Part shown: one piece after another, positions 1 through 8,797 of the stretch
Layout of the letters: every line of letters begins with the position of its first letter
Numbering within the stretch: position 1 is the stretch's first letter
NCBI GenBank assembly: GCA_900763175.1
Contig: CAAFJI010000023.1
Span: forward strand, 1-20,001
Direction: 5' to 3'
Source: Lachnospiraceae bacterium
Lineage (GTDB): Bacteria; Bacillota; Clostridia; Lachnospirales; Lachnospiraceae
Length of the DNA stretch: 20,001 nucleotides
Made by a program: the position numbers and the translations under genes
Notes under the pieces: model-generated
Database searches by the model: none
What the model saw: the letters and a program-made list of their open reading frames with translations, nothing else
Told to the model about the DNA's origin: nothing

Positions 1-14
1 AGAATACTTCTTAT

Positions 15-72
15 AAAAGTAAAATTCCGCATGGATTTGCTTTTCCACACAAAAAGTAAAATTTTGACTTTT
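15..72. repeat. AT-rich 12-bp direct repeat with overlapping imperfect palindrome
   Basis: AAAAGTAAAATT occurs exactly at 15-26 and 52-63. The second copy sits in an imperfect inverted repeat at 52-72, with outer arms AAAAGT and ACTTTT around an AAATTTT core. This palindrome covers the putative -35 box at 64-69 of the first GH3 gene, so it could be an operator. AT-rich DNA throws up such matches by chance, and neither element recurs elsewhere in the window. Confidence 0.35.
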
Positions 73-91
73 ATAGATATTAATTTACAAT
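64..91 (+). promoter_or_regulatory. Candidate promoter of first GH3 gene, overlapping a TTACAAT box
   Basis: TTGACT at 64-69 and TACAAT at 86-91 are separated by 16 bp, a reasonable sigma-A promoter. The sequence ATTAATTTACAAT at 79-91 is identical to 8815-8827 in front of the symporter gene, so the same bases may instead be a regulator half-site. In that case the true -10 lies further down, for example TAAAAT at 132-137. The two readings cannot be separated by eye. Confidence 0.4.
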
Positions 92-179
92 TCTATCCAC
101 TATTTTGAAAGATTCCCCAAAGCACTTTTGATAAAATATCTGCAGTAAATGAACTTTTGCAGAAAGGAGAGCATGCTTT

Positions 180-2606
180 ATGGAACTTCAGAAATACGAA
201 CAGGAGCATCTGGATATACTGCGGCCGCTTCTTCCTGAGTGTACAGTACTTCTCAAGAAGAACGGCGATTTCCCCCTTGGTAAGCCGGGAAAGATTGCAC
301 TGTATGGTAACGGTGTGCGTAAGACAGTAAAAGGAGGAACCGGTTCCGGAGAGGTGAATTCCCGATTCTTTGAGATAGTAGAGGATGGATTTCAGAAAGC
401 TGGGTTTGAAATTGTTTCCAGAGACTGGCTTGATGCCTATGACGAAATATATGACAAAGCGCAGGCTGGTTTTACAGAAGAAATCCGAAGAAGGGCGCAG
501 GAGCATCATACACATCCCGTAATCGAAGGGATGGGAGCTGTCATGCCGGAGCCGGAATATGATCTGCCACTGAATGTAAAAGGTGAGACAGCCATTTATG
601 TCCTTGCAAGGATATCAGGAGAGGGAAATGACAGGGAAGCGAGGGAAGGCGATATTTTCCTGACAGAAAGCGAGAGACGGACAATCCTTGAGCTGAAACG
701 GCAGTACAGAAGGTTTATGCTGGTTCTGAATGTAGGAGGTCCGGTAGATCTTTCACCTGTCATGGAAGTGGAGAATATCCTGATTCTGTCGCAGCTTGGA
801 GTGCAGACAGGAAGCGCTCTTGCGGATCTTGTTCTTGGGAAAACATATCCCTCCGGCAAATTGACGACTACCTGGACAAAATGGAAGGATTATCCGGATT
901 TTGCGTCATTTGGAGAACAGGATGATACCCGGTATCAGGAAGGAATTTATGTGGGATACCGATATTTTGACAGTGTGGATAAAGAGGTACTGTTTCCGTT
1001 TGGATACGGTGTCTCCTATACAAATTTTGAAGTCCGTTTTAAGGGTCTGAAACTGGATAAAATGACTGCCGAAATAGGTGCAGAAGTGGTGAATATAGGT
1101 GATTTCTGTGGAAAAGAGGTCGTACAGTTATACGTTTCTGTGCCGGAAGGAAAGCTGGATCAGCCTTATCAGACTCTGGCTTCATGGAAAAAGACAGAAG
1201 AATTAAAACCGGGGGAGAAACAGACAGTTGAACTTTCATTCTTACTGACGGATCTGGCATCTTACGACGAAGAACAGGCGGCATGGATTCTGGAACAAGG
1301 GGAATATACCCTCCGAATGGGAAACAGCAGCAGAGATACGGAAGTCTGCGGTGTCATATCAGTACCGGAAACTTTGGTTATAAAATCAGTAAAAAACTGT
1401 TTTGGAAAACCGGATTTCACAGACTGGAAGCCGGAAAGAAAGAGAAAGGACAGAGTAGGAAAAAAGATACAATCTTTGGAAGCAGATATTTCCAGCGTGG
1501 ATATAGTGAAAGTAGTCTATGAGCATAAAGATGAGCCAATGCCGGAGATGGAGGGATTTTCCGATGAAGAACTGATTAGCCTGAATGTGGGTGCTTTCGT
1601 TGCAGGAGGCGGAGTGACAGGCATCATCGGTAATGCTTCTATGTCGGTTGCAGGCGCGGCAGGCGAGACGGCAAAAGTGGGAGAAATCCCCGTGATCGTT
1701 ATGGCAGACGGACCGGCAGGACTGCGGCTTTCTCAAAAGTGCTTCCGGGATGAGAATGGAATACATAGTCTGGGGAGTACAATGCCGGAGACAATGCAGA
1801 ATCTTCTGACCGAGGATGAGCGCGCATATATGAACAGCATGATTCCGCAGCCCGGAGAGGACAGTGAGATCTTTGAGCAGTATGCGACGGCAATTCCCAT
1901 CGGCACCGCGATCGCCCAAAGCTGGAATCCATTGCTTGCAGAACGCTGCGGGGATATCGTAGGAAGCGAAATGGAGCGGTTTGGCATTCATCTGTGGCTG
2001 GCTCCAGCTCTTAACATCCATCGGTCCATACGATGCGGCAGGAATTATGAATATTTTTCAGAAGACCCGCTGATAAGCGGCGTATTCGCGGCAGCACTTA
2101 CGAAAGGGGTGCAGAGCCATCCCGGATGTGGGGTTACCATCAAGCATTTTGCGGCGAATAATCAGGAGACAAATCGGTATAACAATAACAGTATAGTCAG
2201 TGAACGTGCGCTGAGGGAAATCTATCTAAAAGGGTTTGAAATCTGTGTTCGTCTGGCACAGCCTAAAGCCCTAATGACATCTTATAATCTGTTAAACGGG
2301 AAGCATACCTCTGAGCATAGAGAACTTCTTGAGGATGTGCTCCGCTGTGAATTTGAATTTGACGGCATTGTAATGACAGACTGGGTAACATCCTCTGATA
2401 TATTAAGTGCTGATGCGAAATATCCTGCACCCGAGGCATACAAGGTGGCTCTCGCAGGAAATGATCTTTTTATGCCGGGAAGCCAGCAGGAAATTGATAA
2501 CCTTACGGCAGCTCTCAAGAACGGTCATATTACAAGAGAGGAATTGATAAAAAATGCCATCCGGATCTGCCGGATGGCTGTGGAACTCGCAGGCGCTTCA
2601 GTTTGA
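180..2606 (+). CDS. Permuted-order GH3 beta-glycosidase (probable beta-glucosidase)
   Basis: This 808-residue glycoside hydrolase family 3 enzyme would release a non-reducing beta-linked sugar, probably glucose, by a retaining mechanism. Its domain order is reversed relative to textbook GH3. The GH3 C domain comes first (about 15-270, starting with CTVLLKKNGDFPL), then an FnIII-like domain (about 310-385, ending EYTLRMGNSS), a linker, and last the catalytic (beta/alpha)8 domain (about 460-800) with ADGPAGLR, CGRNYEYFSEDP and KHFAANNQET. The nucleophile is Asp734 in VMTDW; the likely acid/base is Glu148 in SGEGNDR. Known Ruminococcus albus and Butyrivibrio GH3 beta-glucosidases share this order. 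There is no signal peptide, so it is probably cytoplasmic. The start at 180 has AAGGAG 10 bp upstream. The 3' end overlaps the convergent AraC-family gene by 9 bp and carries that gene's likely terminator. Exact sugar specificity is not readable. Confidence 0.93.
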   Translation: MELQKYEQEHLDILRPLLPECTVLLKKNGDFPLGKPGKIALYGNGVRKTVKGGTGSGEVNSRFFEIVEDGFQKAGFEIVSRDWLDAYDEIYDKAQAGFTEEIRRRAQEHHTHPVIEGMGAVMPEPEYDLPLNVKGETAIYVLARISGEGNDREAREGDIFLTESERRTILELKRQYRRFMLVLNVGGPVDLSPVMEVENILILSQLGVQTGSALADLVLGKTYPSGKLTTTWTKWKDYPDFASFGEQDDTRYQEGIYVGYRYFDSVDKEVLFPFGYGVSYTNFEVRFKGLKLDKMTAEIGAEVVNIGDFCGKEVVQLYVSVPEGKLDQPYQTLASWKKTEELKPGEKQTVELSFLLTDLASYDEEQAAWILEQGEYTLRMGNSSRDTEVCGVISVPETLVIKSVKNCFGKPDFTDWKPERKRKDRVGKKIQSLEADISSVDIVKVVYEHKDEPMPEMEGFSDEELISLNVGAFVAGGGVTGIIGNASMSVAGAAGETAKVGEIPVIVMADGPAGLRLSQKCFRDENGIHSLGSTMPETMQNLLTEDERAYMNSMIPQPGEDSEIFEQYATAIPIGTAIAQSWNPLLAERCGDIVGSEMERFGIHLWLAPALNIHRSIRCGRNYEYFSEDPLISGVFAAALTKGVQSHPGCGVTIKHFAANNQETNRYNNNSIVSERALREIYLKGFEICVRLAQPKALMTSYNLLNGKHTSEHRELLEDVLRCEFEFDGIVMTDWVTSSDILSADAKYPAPEAYKVALAGNDLFMPGSQQEIDNLTAALKNGHITREELIKNAIRICRMAVELAGASV
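2549..2578 (-). terminator. Rho-independent terminator of the AraC-family gene, inside the GH3 coding sequence
   Basis: On the minus strand a perfect 9-bp stem (GCCATCCGG paired with CCGGATGGC, 5-nt loop) at 2556-2578 is followed, after one base, by six Ts (2549-2554). It starts 20 bp past the regulator's stop codon. On the plus strand the same bases encode residues near the C-terminus of the GH3 enzyme (A-I-R-I-C-R-M-A). Stem strength, T-run and placement all fit an intrinsic terminator. Confidence 0.75.
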
Positions 2607-3800
2607 CCGTCCTTTTGTCTGTTTCCGGTATTGGAGCGGTGTGACACCGTATTGCTTTTTGAATACATTCTGAAAATAGGACTGGCTGGAAAAGCAGAGA
2701 TAGCTGCTGATTTCAGCCAGACTTTTTTCGCTGTAGGTCAGAAGACTTTTTGCTTCTTCCAGCTTGCAGCGCATAATGTAAGCGCCCATCCGGATGCCGA
2801 GTTCACCTTTAAAGTGTTTCATCATATAAGAGGCACTGCGCCCTGTATGAGCGGCGGCAGCTTCTACAGAGATAGGCTCATTTGTGTGGTTCCGGATATA
2901 GGTCATACATTGATAGACATCCGGGGAGATACCTTCCGGGATGCGTGTTTCTTCGGCACGCTGACAGAAATCCAGAAGCATGACATACTGGAGCTGATTG
3001 ATTTTCTCAATTGTGCGCAGCTGTTCACACTCTTGAATGTAATAGTCTATGAGCTGGTATGTTTTTTCGATATCCACACCGCCCGGGATTGCACCCATGA
3101 TACCGGCTTTTACTACAGCGCTGATAAAGAGGTTTTTGGCATGCCGCAAGGGTGCGCCTGCCATCTTCCCTTCCTTGAGGGGAGCACGGGTGGCAGAGAG
3201 AAATTTCTTCAGGGCGTCTGTATTCCCATTCTTGATTATCTGATACAATTCCAGTTCAAAATAGTAGGTGTTATGAACATTTCCTTCTTCCTTATCTTCT
3301 ACCATTTGATCCGTCTGTTGGTTAAAGCGCTCCAGTGTGAGCTTGTCATTTTCCAGAAAGAGCTGTTCTGCGGGGACAGTCTTGTGGTTGATGCACTGAT
3401 GGAGAAATACCAGATAATTGGCAAACTGTGCCTGACCAAGCAGGGGGATTGCATAGAGCAATTCTGCGTACTGTTCCCTGTTCTCTAAAGAGACTCCACT
3501 CTCTCTGGAGGAATAGCGAATTAGTTCTTCGGTGACAGGAACGTTGAATACCGGGCCGAGAATCAGATTATAGTCGGTATTCTCGATTAAAAGGCGTCCG
3601 TAGCCGATATCCGGAGAATCACTGCAAAAGGTCGGATTATGATCGCTCATGGGAAAGAGATCCTCACGGAAGTATGCAGGAGATGTGCCAGTGATATCAT
3701 TAAAAGAAGTATAGACTGCATATTTGCCTTTCAGTAATGTGACCGGGATTTTTGTCGCCGCATAAAAATTCTTACACATAGATAGATAATCTGTTTCCAT
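2598..3800 (-). CDS. AraC-family transcriptional regulator
   Basis: This 400-residue protein has an AraC-type DNA-binding domain at about 303-395. The first helix-turn-helix region is around VEAAAAHTGRSASYMMKHFK and the second around LAEISSYLCFSSQSYFQNVF, followed by the family's signature tail YGVTPLQYR. The roughly 290-residue N-terminal part is presumably the ligand-sensing region; I do not recognise a named domain in it and see no membrane segment. The start at 3800 is supported by AAGGAG (plus-strand 3811-3816) 10 bp upstream. It is divergent from the GH-A gene and convergent with the first GH3 gene. Its neighbours make it the likely local activator of glycoside catabolism, induced by a substrate or product, and it probably binds the TTACAAT direct repeats. 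The long antisense frames within it look like shadows. Confidence 0.92.
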   Translation of the reverse strand: METDYLSMCKNFYAATKIPVTLLKGKYAVYTSFNDITGTSPAYFREDLFPMSDHNPTFCSDSPDIGYGRLLIENTDYNLILGPVFNVPVTEELIRYSSRESGVSLENREQYAELLYAIPLLGQAQFANYLVFLHQCINHKTVPAEQLFLENDKLTLERFNQQTDQMVEDKEEGNVHNTYYFELELYQIIKNGNTDALKKFLSATRAPLKEGKMAGAPLRHAKNLFISAVVKAGIMGAIPGGVDIEKTYQLIDYYIQECEQLRTIEKINQLQYVMLLDFCQRAEETRIPEGISPDVYQCMTYIRNHTNEPISVEAAAAHTGRSASYMMKHFKGELGIRMGAYIMRCKLEEAKSLLTYSEKSLAEISSYLCFSSQSYFQNVFKKQYGVTPLQYRKQTKGRSN

Positions 3801-3824
3801 AGGTCATTCTCTCCTTAAACTAAA

Positions 3825-3853
3825 ATTATATATTCTATTTTACAATAATTAAA
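3825..3853 (-). promoter_or_regulatory. Promoter of the AraC-family gene
   Basis: On the minus strand there is a consensus TATAAT (-10) at 3830-3825. The best -35 at 17-bp spacing is the weak TTTAAT at 3853-3848. The box lies between the two TTACAAT repeats, so a regulator bound there would be expected to affect its own transcription. The expected start is about 3818, giving a short leader that contains the AAGGAG site. Confidence 0.5.
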
Positions 3854-3866
3854 AGAATATTACAAT
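3840..3866. promoter_or_regulatory. Candidate AraC-type operator: TTACAAT direct repeat
   Basis: TTACAAT occurs at 3840-3846 and 3860-3866, exactly 20 bp apart (two helical turns), in the divergent promoter region. The same repeat with the same period is present at 8801-8827. TTTACAATAATTA at 3839-3851 is identical to 8820-8832. AraC-family proteins typically bind tandem direct repeats of about this period. A further ACAAT/ATTGT inverted pair is at 3862-3866 and 3875-3879. Confidence 0.6.
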
Positions 3867-3881
3867 ATTTATAAATTGTCA

Positions 3882-3890
3882 TGTGATAGT
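3882..3890 (+). promoter_or_regulatory. Possible extended -10 of the GH-A gene
   Basis: TGTGATAGT matches the extended -10 pattern TGnTATAAT with two mismatches and lies 15 bp past the second TTACAAT box. No good -35 is present at the usual distance; the TTACAAT box occupies that place, as expected for an activator-dependent promoter. Confidence 0.3.
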
Positions 3891-3950
3891 CTGACATCAG
3901 AAAGGTTGCTGTGCAAGAAAAATGATAAGGTAGCAGGAGCCGGAAGAGAT

Positions 3951-3956
3951 AGGAGG
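3951..3956 (+). promoter_or_regulatory. Ribosome binding site fixing the GH-A start at 3966
   Basis: A perfect AGGAGG lies 9 bp before the ATG at 3966. The frame stays open upstream to a TTG at 3876, but that codon lacks a ribosome site and lies within the promoter region, so the ATG is the better start. Confidence 0.85.
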
Positions 3957-3965
3957 AAGATCAGA

Positions 3966-6398
3966 ATGAAACAACGAATCAGGATACACAAGGCAGAACC
4001 GAATACGGGAGTCCTCAATTACTCTCATCTGCTGGATGCGCCTGCGGGAAAACATGGGTTTGTCGAAGCGAAAAAGGGGCATCTTTATTTTGAAGATGGT
4101 ACGAGAGCGCGGTTTTTAGGATTCAATGTGGCGGCGCGTTCCAATACGCCGGATCATGAGACGGCGGACAGAATGGCGGAACGGTTCGCCAGCATGGGAG
4201 TGAACATCATCCGTCTCCATGCGGCGGACGCCCCTGTGGGAGAGGAGCCGGGAAGCTGGAGCAGCTGCAAGGAAGCACCTCTTCTGGACTATGCATCCGG
4301 TACCAGCAGGAAATTCAACCCGGATGGGTTGGACCGGTTCGATTACTTTGCGGCGAAGCTGAAAGAGAAGGGCATCTATCTCCATATAGACCTGATTGTA
4401 GCGAGAAAGTTTGAAGAGGGAGACGGCATGGAGTATCCGGGCGGTGCACCCTCCTGTATCAAACGGTACTGTCTGTACAACCAGCGGATGATTGAACTAC
4501 AGAAAGAGTATGCAAAGGAGCTACTCTGCCATGTGAATCCCTATACGGGACTGGCGCTTATCGATGATCCGGCGGTAGTGACAATCCAAATCAACAACGA
4601 GGACACTGCTATCAAGGGTAATATGGGCGACGATGCAGGGGAAGAGATGAAACCCTACCGGGCAGAAGTACAGGAGCGCTTTAACGACTTCCTGCTGATG
4701 AAGTACCACACACGGGAGCATCTGGAAGAAGCGTGGACAAAGGACGGTTGCTGCGCACTGGGGGAGGAAGAAGATCCGGCTCGGGGAACCGTCCGGGGGA
4801 TTGAAGGCAGTTTCTACCAGCCGGTCAGCGACCCGGAAGGAGAGTGGGATGCACCGGAAGGACCGGCAAGATATGCCGACTTTATGGAGTTCGGCATCTA
4901 TATGAACCGGAAGTTCTATCAGGATATGAAAGACTATATCCATTTCCTCGGGGCAAAAGTTCCTGTCGTTACCAGCAATTTAATTGCCGGGGCAGCGGAT
5001 GTGTATGGGCATACAGACGGCGACCTGATGGAGAATAACAGCTATTTTAACCATCCTCTCCTTCCGGTAGAGAATAATACATACCTGGTGGCCGGCCCCA
5101 TGGAATATGTCTCTACGAATCCTCTGACCATGCAGACCGGCGTGGGATCGGCGGCAACAACCCTTTTAAGTCTGGGATCACTGGCGATTGTGAAAGGAAA
5201 ACCTTTTATGCTCAGCGAGTGGAACGAGTATGGGGAGCATCCTTTCCATTCCACGGCGTTTGTGCAGATGGCAGCATATGCCTGCTTAAACGACTGGGAC
5301 GGACTGATCCTTTATAATCACCATACCTCCGAGAACTGGGATGACCAGCCGGCAGATGAGATACTGAATGTTTTCGATGTATATAACGATCCGGCAGTAA
5401 TCTGTCAGTGGGGATTCATGGTCTCTGTTTTCCTGAAGGGGCTTGTATCCGTGGCAAAGAACTGCGTGGATGTGGTCTACACACAGAATGACCTGAAAAC
5501 GCTGCCTCTTTTCCATGCAATGCCGACTACATTTTTCCCGTATATCACGTCCATGCGCAATGTATTTCTGGACGGAGGAGACAAGTATCAGGGCAATGCG
5601 GACATAGCGGTAAATGCCGGGTTCTTAAACGGAGCTGATCTCTCAGATGCGGAACATGGAGTATATTATGCATGGTCTGAGTACAGGGATGCGTTCCGGT
5701 GTTATAAAGAAGAAAACCGTCTGGAAAATGCTGTGAAAGACACGAAAGAGATTCAGCCGGGAGTGCATCTTGGAGAAAAAGCACTTGTGTTCGACCGGAT
5801 CAGAGAGACATCGGGCAACGGAGATTACCGGACGTTTGCCGAAATCATGGACAGTGCGATGAAAGAGTGGGGTATTCTGCCGGAAGATACCGGCTATGTG
5901 GAAGGAAGGCTGATTTCAGACACAAAAGAAATCGTTTTTGACCCGGATCACGCACGCTTCTCTATCCACACACCTTACTGCGGCTATTTCAGCGGCGCAC
6001 CGGAAGAAGAGATTTCCCTTTCTGACAAGATCTGTGTGGAGGCGGAAAACGAAAGGATTACACTGGCTCTGATCGCAAAAGATGAAATTAAGATGGATGG
6101 CGCGTCAGAATATATTTTGACGGCAATGGGGACAACCGGTATGGACGAGACAACATTTGGCAAAGGACCGGAGCTGATGGGGATTCCGTTTGCCGCTGTG
6201 GAGTTCAAAGGCAAACTGTACGCAGAGACACTGGAAGGCTGCATCCGTGTGAAAGCGGAGAATGCGAAACTGGAGGTGTTAAATCCGATCGGGGAAGTAA
6301 TTGCCGAAATGAATGGAGAAAAAACAGGAGATGAAATACGGTTTGCAATGGACGGTTCTGTTCCGGGCATCCAGTACAGACTTGTGGTCGGTGAATAA
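3966..6398 (+). CDS. Clan GH-A TIM-barrel glycoside hydrolase-like protein (cellulase/GH5-like), family unassigned
   Basis: This 810-residue protein looks like a retaining clan GH-A glycosidase. Near the N-terminus, FLGFNVAARSNTPDHETADR followed by MGVNIIRLHAADAP resembles the first strands of a cellulase-type TIM barrel. The Asn-Glu pair expected for the acid/base is NNE212D, and the candidate nucleophile is Glu418 in LSEWNEYG, followed by MAAYACLNDWDGL, a context seen in several cellulase-like barrels. The last 250 or so residues appear beta-rich and may be accessory domains. There is no signal peptide. It is the first gene of the divergent operon, 62 bp before the GH94 gene, and starts behind an AGGAGG site. 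I cannot assign a numbered GH family or substrate; a beta-glycosidase or beta-galactosidase-like activity is plausible by context only. An upstream TTG would add 30 unsupported residues. Confidence 0.75.
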   Translation: MKQRIRIHKAEPNTGVLNYSHLLDAPAGKHGFVEAKKGHLYFEDGTRARFLGFNVAARSNTPDHETADRMAERFASMGVNIIRLHAADAPVGEEPGSWSSCKEAPLLDYASGTSRKFNPDGLDRFDYFAAKLKEKGIYLHIDLIVARKFEEGDGMEYPGGAPSCIKRYCLYNQRMIELQKEYAKELLCHVNPYTGLALIDDPAVVTIQINNEDTAIKGNMGDDAGEEMKPYRAEVQERFNDFLLMKYHTREHLEEAWTKDGCCALGEEEDPARGTVRGIEGSFYQPVSDPEGEWDAPEGPARYADFMEFGIYMNRKFYQDMKDYIHFLGAKVPVVTSNLIAGAADVYGHTDGDLMENNSYFNHPLLPVENNTYLVAGPMEYVSTNPLTMQTGVGSAATTLLSLGSLAIVKGKPFMLSEWNEYGEHPFHSTAFVQMAAYACLNDWDGLILYNHHTSENWDDQPADEILNVFDVYNDPAVICQWGFMVSVFLKGLVSVAKNCVDVVYTQNDLKTLPLFHAMPTTFFPYITSMRNVFLDGGDKYQGNADIAVNAGFLNGADLSDAEHGVYYAWSEYRDAFRCYKEENRLENAVKDTKEIQPGVHLGEKALVFDRIRETSGNGDYRTFAEIMDSAMKEWGILPEDTGYVEGRLISDTKEIVFDPDHARFSIHTPYCGYFSGAPEEEISLSDKICVEAENERITLALIAKDEIKMDGASEYILTAMGTTGMDETTFGKGPELMGIPFAAVEFKGKLYAETLEGCIRVKAENAKLEVLNPIGEVIAEMNGEKTGDEIRFAMDGSVPGIQYRLVVGE

Positions 6399-6460
6399 GC
6401 ATAGTTCCCAAGGGAGTGCTTTGAGATTACAAAATAATAAAACAGGAGATTGAAAGAAAG

Positions 6461-8797
6461 ATGAATTCTGAGTTAAAGAAAAGTGCACAAAATGGATTGT
6501 ATGAGTTCGCACCGGACGGGAACGGCTGCCGGATCTATCATGCGGAAACACCGCGTTATTGGTATAATTACCTGTGGAATGAAGACCGCTACTGCGCTCA
6601 GATATCACAGGTAGGACACGGGCGCAGTTATTATCTGAGCGAAAAAGCAGATATGTGTATGATCAACCGGGATGATGCCAGATACGTATATTTAAGAGAT
6701 GATGCAGACGGAACATGCTGGAATATCGGGAAGGGGCCGCTTAACACAGAGGTGGAAGACTACTGCTGTACACATAGTATCGGGCACACACAGATTTGCT
6801 CAAGGAAAAACGGAATCGAGGGATCCTGGAGGATTTTCGTGCCCAAGAAAGGGTTTCATGAGGTGTGGACACTGAAACTTCGCAATACAGCAGAGCAAGA
6901 GAAAAGGTTAAGCATGTTCTCTGCGGTCAGTTTCTATCTGGAAGGCTTCTCTTATCCCAGATACTACGAAATGTACCGCTGCATGAAGACAGAATTCAAA
7001 CGGGAACTGAACGGAATCTACTGTGATTCCGCCCATCCCTTCGCGCCCCATGAACTGTATCATGGGTTTCTGGCCTCATCCGAGCCGGTTTATGCATGGG
7101 ACGGTGACCTGACGAAGTTCTGCGGTTCCACAAGTACACTGACACTTCCGGATGCATCGACCTGCGCCCTGTTCCAGCGACCGGATATTGTCGTGAATGG
7201 AAAAGACTGTACAAATTCCGAAGCCTCGCTGTTCATTCTTGGCGGGGTGCTGCAGCATAAGATCACGCTGATGCCGGGAGAGGAGAAAGAGATTCAGGTG
7301 GTATTCGGGATCAGCTCTTCCTGTGAAGAGGCATGCAGTGCAGTAAAACGGTATGCAGATGCAGAATCCACAGAACGGGAGTTCGCAGAGTCGGAGGCGT
7401 ATAACTATGAGAAGATTAGCTCTTTGTCTGTGAAAACACCGGACCAAAAGATTAATCATATGATGAACAACTGGGTAAAAAAGCAGGCAGATTTCTGTAT
7501 CGTAGGAAAGAAAGGTGTCCGTGACAACCTGCAGATTTCTGTAGCGCTGTTGAATTACCGTCAGGAGAAAGCAAAAGAAGAAATCCTGGAATGTCTGCGC
7601 CATCAGTTCCAGGACGGGCACGGAGTGCTTACATGGTATCCCTATGATGATATGCGTTATTCAGACCAACCATTCTGGATCATCTGGGCGGTGTGCGAAC
7701 TGATCAAGGAGACGGGAGATCTGTCAATTCTTGATACGGAGATTGAATGGCAGGACGGCGGCAAAGCATCCGTGCTGGAACATGTAAAGGCTGCGGTTAA
7801 TCGCTTAATTCTTGATAAAGGGGAGCATGGTTTGGTGAAGATTTATTTCGCCGACTGGAATGACGCCTTAAATATTACGGATGATCCGGAGGCAGAGTCT
7901 GTGATGCTGTCCCACCAGTTCTGTCTGGCTCTGAGAGAATTAAAGAGAATGATGGAGTATGCGGGGGATACACAATATGCCGGATTTCTGGAGAAGGAAT
8001 ATGAACAGCTGAAGGAAGATATCAACCGCTATGCATGGGATGGGAAATGGTATGCTAGGGCCTTAAGCAGCAAGGGAAACGTAGGAACGCAGGACAGCGC
8101 CGGAAGCAAAATCTATTTGAACGCACAAACATGGGCTGTACTGGCAGGAGTCGCGGACAGAGAAAGGCTGGCCTACGTGTTGGAAGCTGTGGACAGCATG
8201 GAGCAGGATTTTGGCTTCCCCTTAAATCTGCCGCCGTACCCGGAGTATGATGCCCATGTGGGAAGGATGTCCGGTATGCTGCCGGGACTTTTTGAGAACG
8301 GTGGAGTGTACTGTCATGCTACCGGCTTTAAGATCCTCATGGATTGCTGTACAGGCAGAGGGGAAAAGGCACTGAAAACGCTGAAAAAGATTATGCCTGA
8401 CAGCGAAGAGAACCCGTCGGCGAAGTCCGGGGCAGAACCTTATGTATTTACCAACTGCTATTCCACGAACCCGGAATATTACGGAAAATCCTATCAGTCA
8501 TGGACAACAGGAACTTCCGCATGGTGCATGATGGGGCTGTATGAAGGTATTCTGGGTGTAAAACGGGATTATGAAGGGCTTAGGATCAGTCCCTGCTTTC
8601 CGGAAGAATGGGAAGAGGCAGAAGTGACGAGATACTTCAGAGGTGCGGATTATCATATTATCATCCGCAATCCCGAACATATTAAGAATGGAAAAGCCGA
8701 GGTTTATGCTGACGGTTCAATCTGCGATTCCGGGCTGATACCAGACTATCAGGATGCTAAGCAGCATAGGATAGACGTTTTAATAAAACGAGGATGA
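6461..8797 (+). CDS. GH94-type beta-glycoside phosphorylase (cellobiose phosphorylase-like)
   Basis: This 778-residue protein belongs to GH94 (formerly glycosyltransferase family 36), whose members use phosphate to cleave beta-glucosidic disaccharides or oligosaccharides to sugar 1-phosphate. The N-terminal beta-sandwich has the PRYWYNYLWNE / ISQVGHGRSYY pattern of cellobiose phosphorylases. The helical barrel has GVRDNLQ, QFQDGHGV, the catalytic-acid motif ADWNDALN (Asp465 and Asp468, one of which is the acid), ENGGVYCHATGFKI, and TTGTSAW followed by GLRISPCFPEEW. The His and Ser in the last motifs and the Arg in GVRD match phosphate ligands in the family, which favours a phosphorylase over a hydrolase. 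It is slightly shorter than the roughly 810 residues of cellobiose phosphorylase. No signal peptide is present. The ribosome site AGGAG (6444-6448) lies 12 bp upstream of the start. Acceptor and linkage (1,4, 1,3, 1,2 or other) cannot be read. Confidence 0.85.
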   Translation: MNSELKKSAQNGLYEFAPDGNGCRIYHAETPRYWYNYLWNEDRYCAQISQVGHGRSYYLSEKADMCMINRDDARYVYLRDDADGTCWNIGKGPLNTEVEDYCCTHSIGHTQICSRKNGIEGSWRIFVPKKGFHEVWTLKLRNTAEQEKRLSMFSAVSFYLEGFSYPRYYEMYRCMKTEFKRELNGIYCDSAHPFAPHELYHGFLASSEPVYAWDGDLTKFCGSTSTLTLPDASTCALFQRPDIVVNGKDCTNSEASLFILGGVLQHKITLMPGEEKEIQVVFGISSSCEEACSAVKRYADAESTEREFAESEAYNYEKISSLSVKTPDQKINHMMNNWVKKQADFCIVGKKGVRDNLQISVALLNYRQEKAKEEILECLRHQFQDGHGVLTWYPYDDMRYSDQPFWIIWAVCELIKETGDLSILDTEIEWQDGGKASVLEHVKAAVNRLILDKGEHGLVKIYFADWNDALNITDDPEAESVMLSHQFCLALRELKRMMEYAGDTQYAGFLEKEYEQLKEDINRYAWDGKWYARALSSKGNVGTQDSAGSKIYLNAQTWAVLAGVADRERLAYVLEAVDSMEQDFGFPLNLPPYPEYDAHVGRMSGMLPGLFENGGVYCHATGFKILMDCCTGRGEKALKTLKKIMPDSEENPSAKSGAEPYVFTNCYSTNPEYYGKSYQSWTTGTSAWCMMGLYEGILGVKRDYEGLRISPCFPEEWEEAEVTRYFRGADYHIIIRNPEHIKNGKAEVYADGSICDSGLIPDYQDAKQHRIDVLIKRG

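Noticed and set aside
1386..2021. Open frame of 211 codons on the - strand inside the first GH3 gene
   Set aside because: It is antisense to the conserved catalytic domain and has no domain or ribosome site.
2637..2660. Possible + strand terminator for the first GH3 gene (CGGTG/CACCG stem, later T5)
   Set aside because: The stem is only 5 bp and the Ts begin six bases after it; too weak to call, and it lies in regulator coding sequence.
2631..3488. Open frame of 285 codons on the + strand opposite the AraC-family gene
   Set aside because: It is antisense to a clear regulator, has no ribosome site and shows no recognisable domain; it is a shadow frame.
3876..3965. N-terminal extension of the GH-A protein from a TTG codon
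   Set aside because: The AGGAGG site at 3951-3956 points to the ATG at 3966, and the extension overlaps the promoter.
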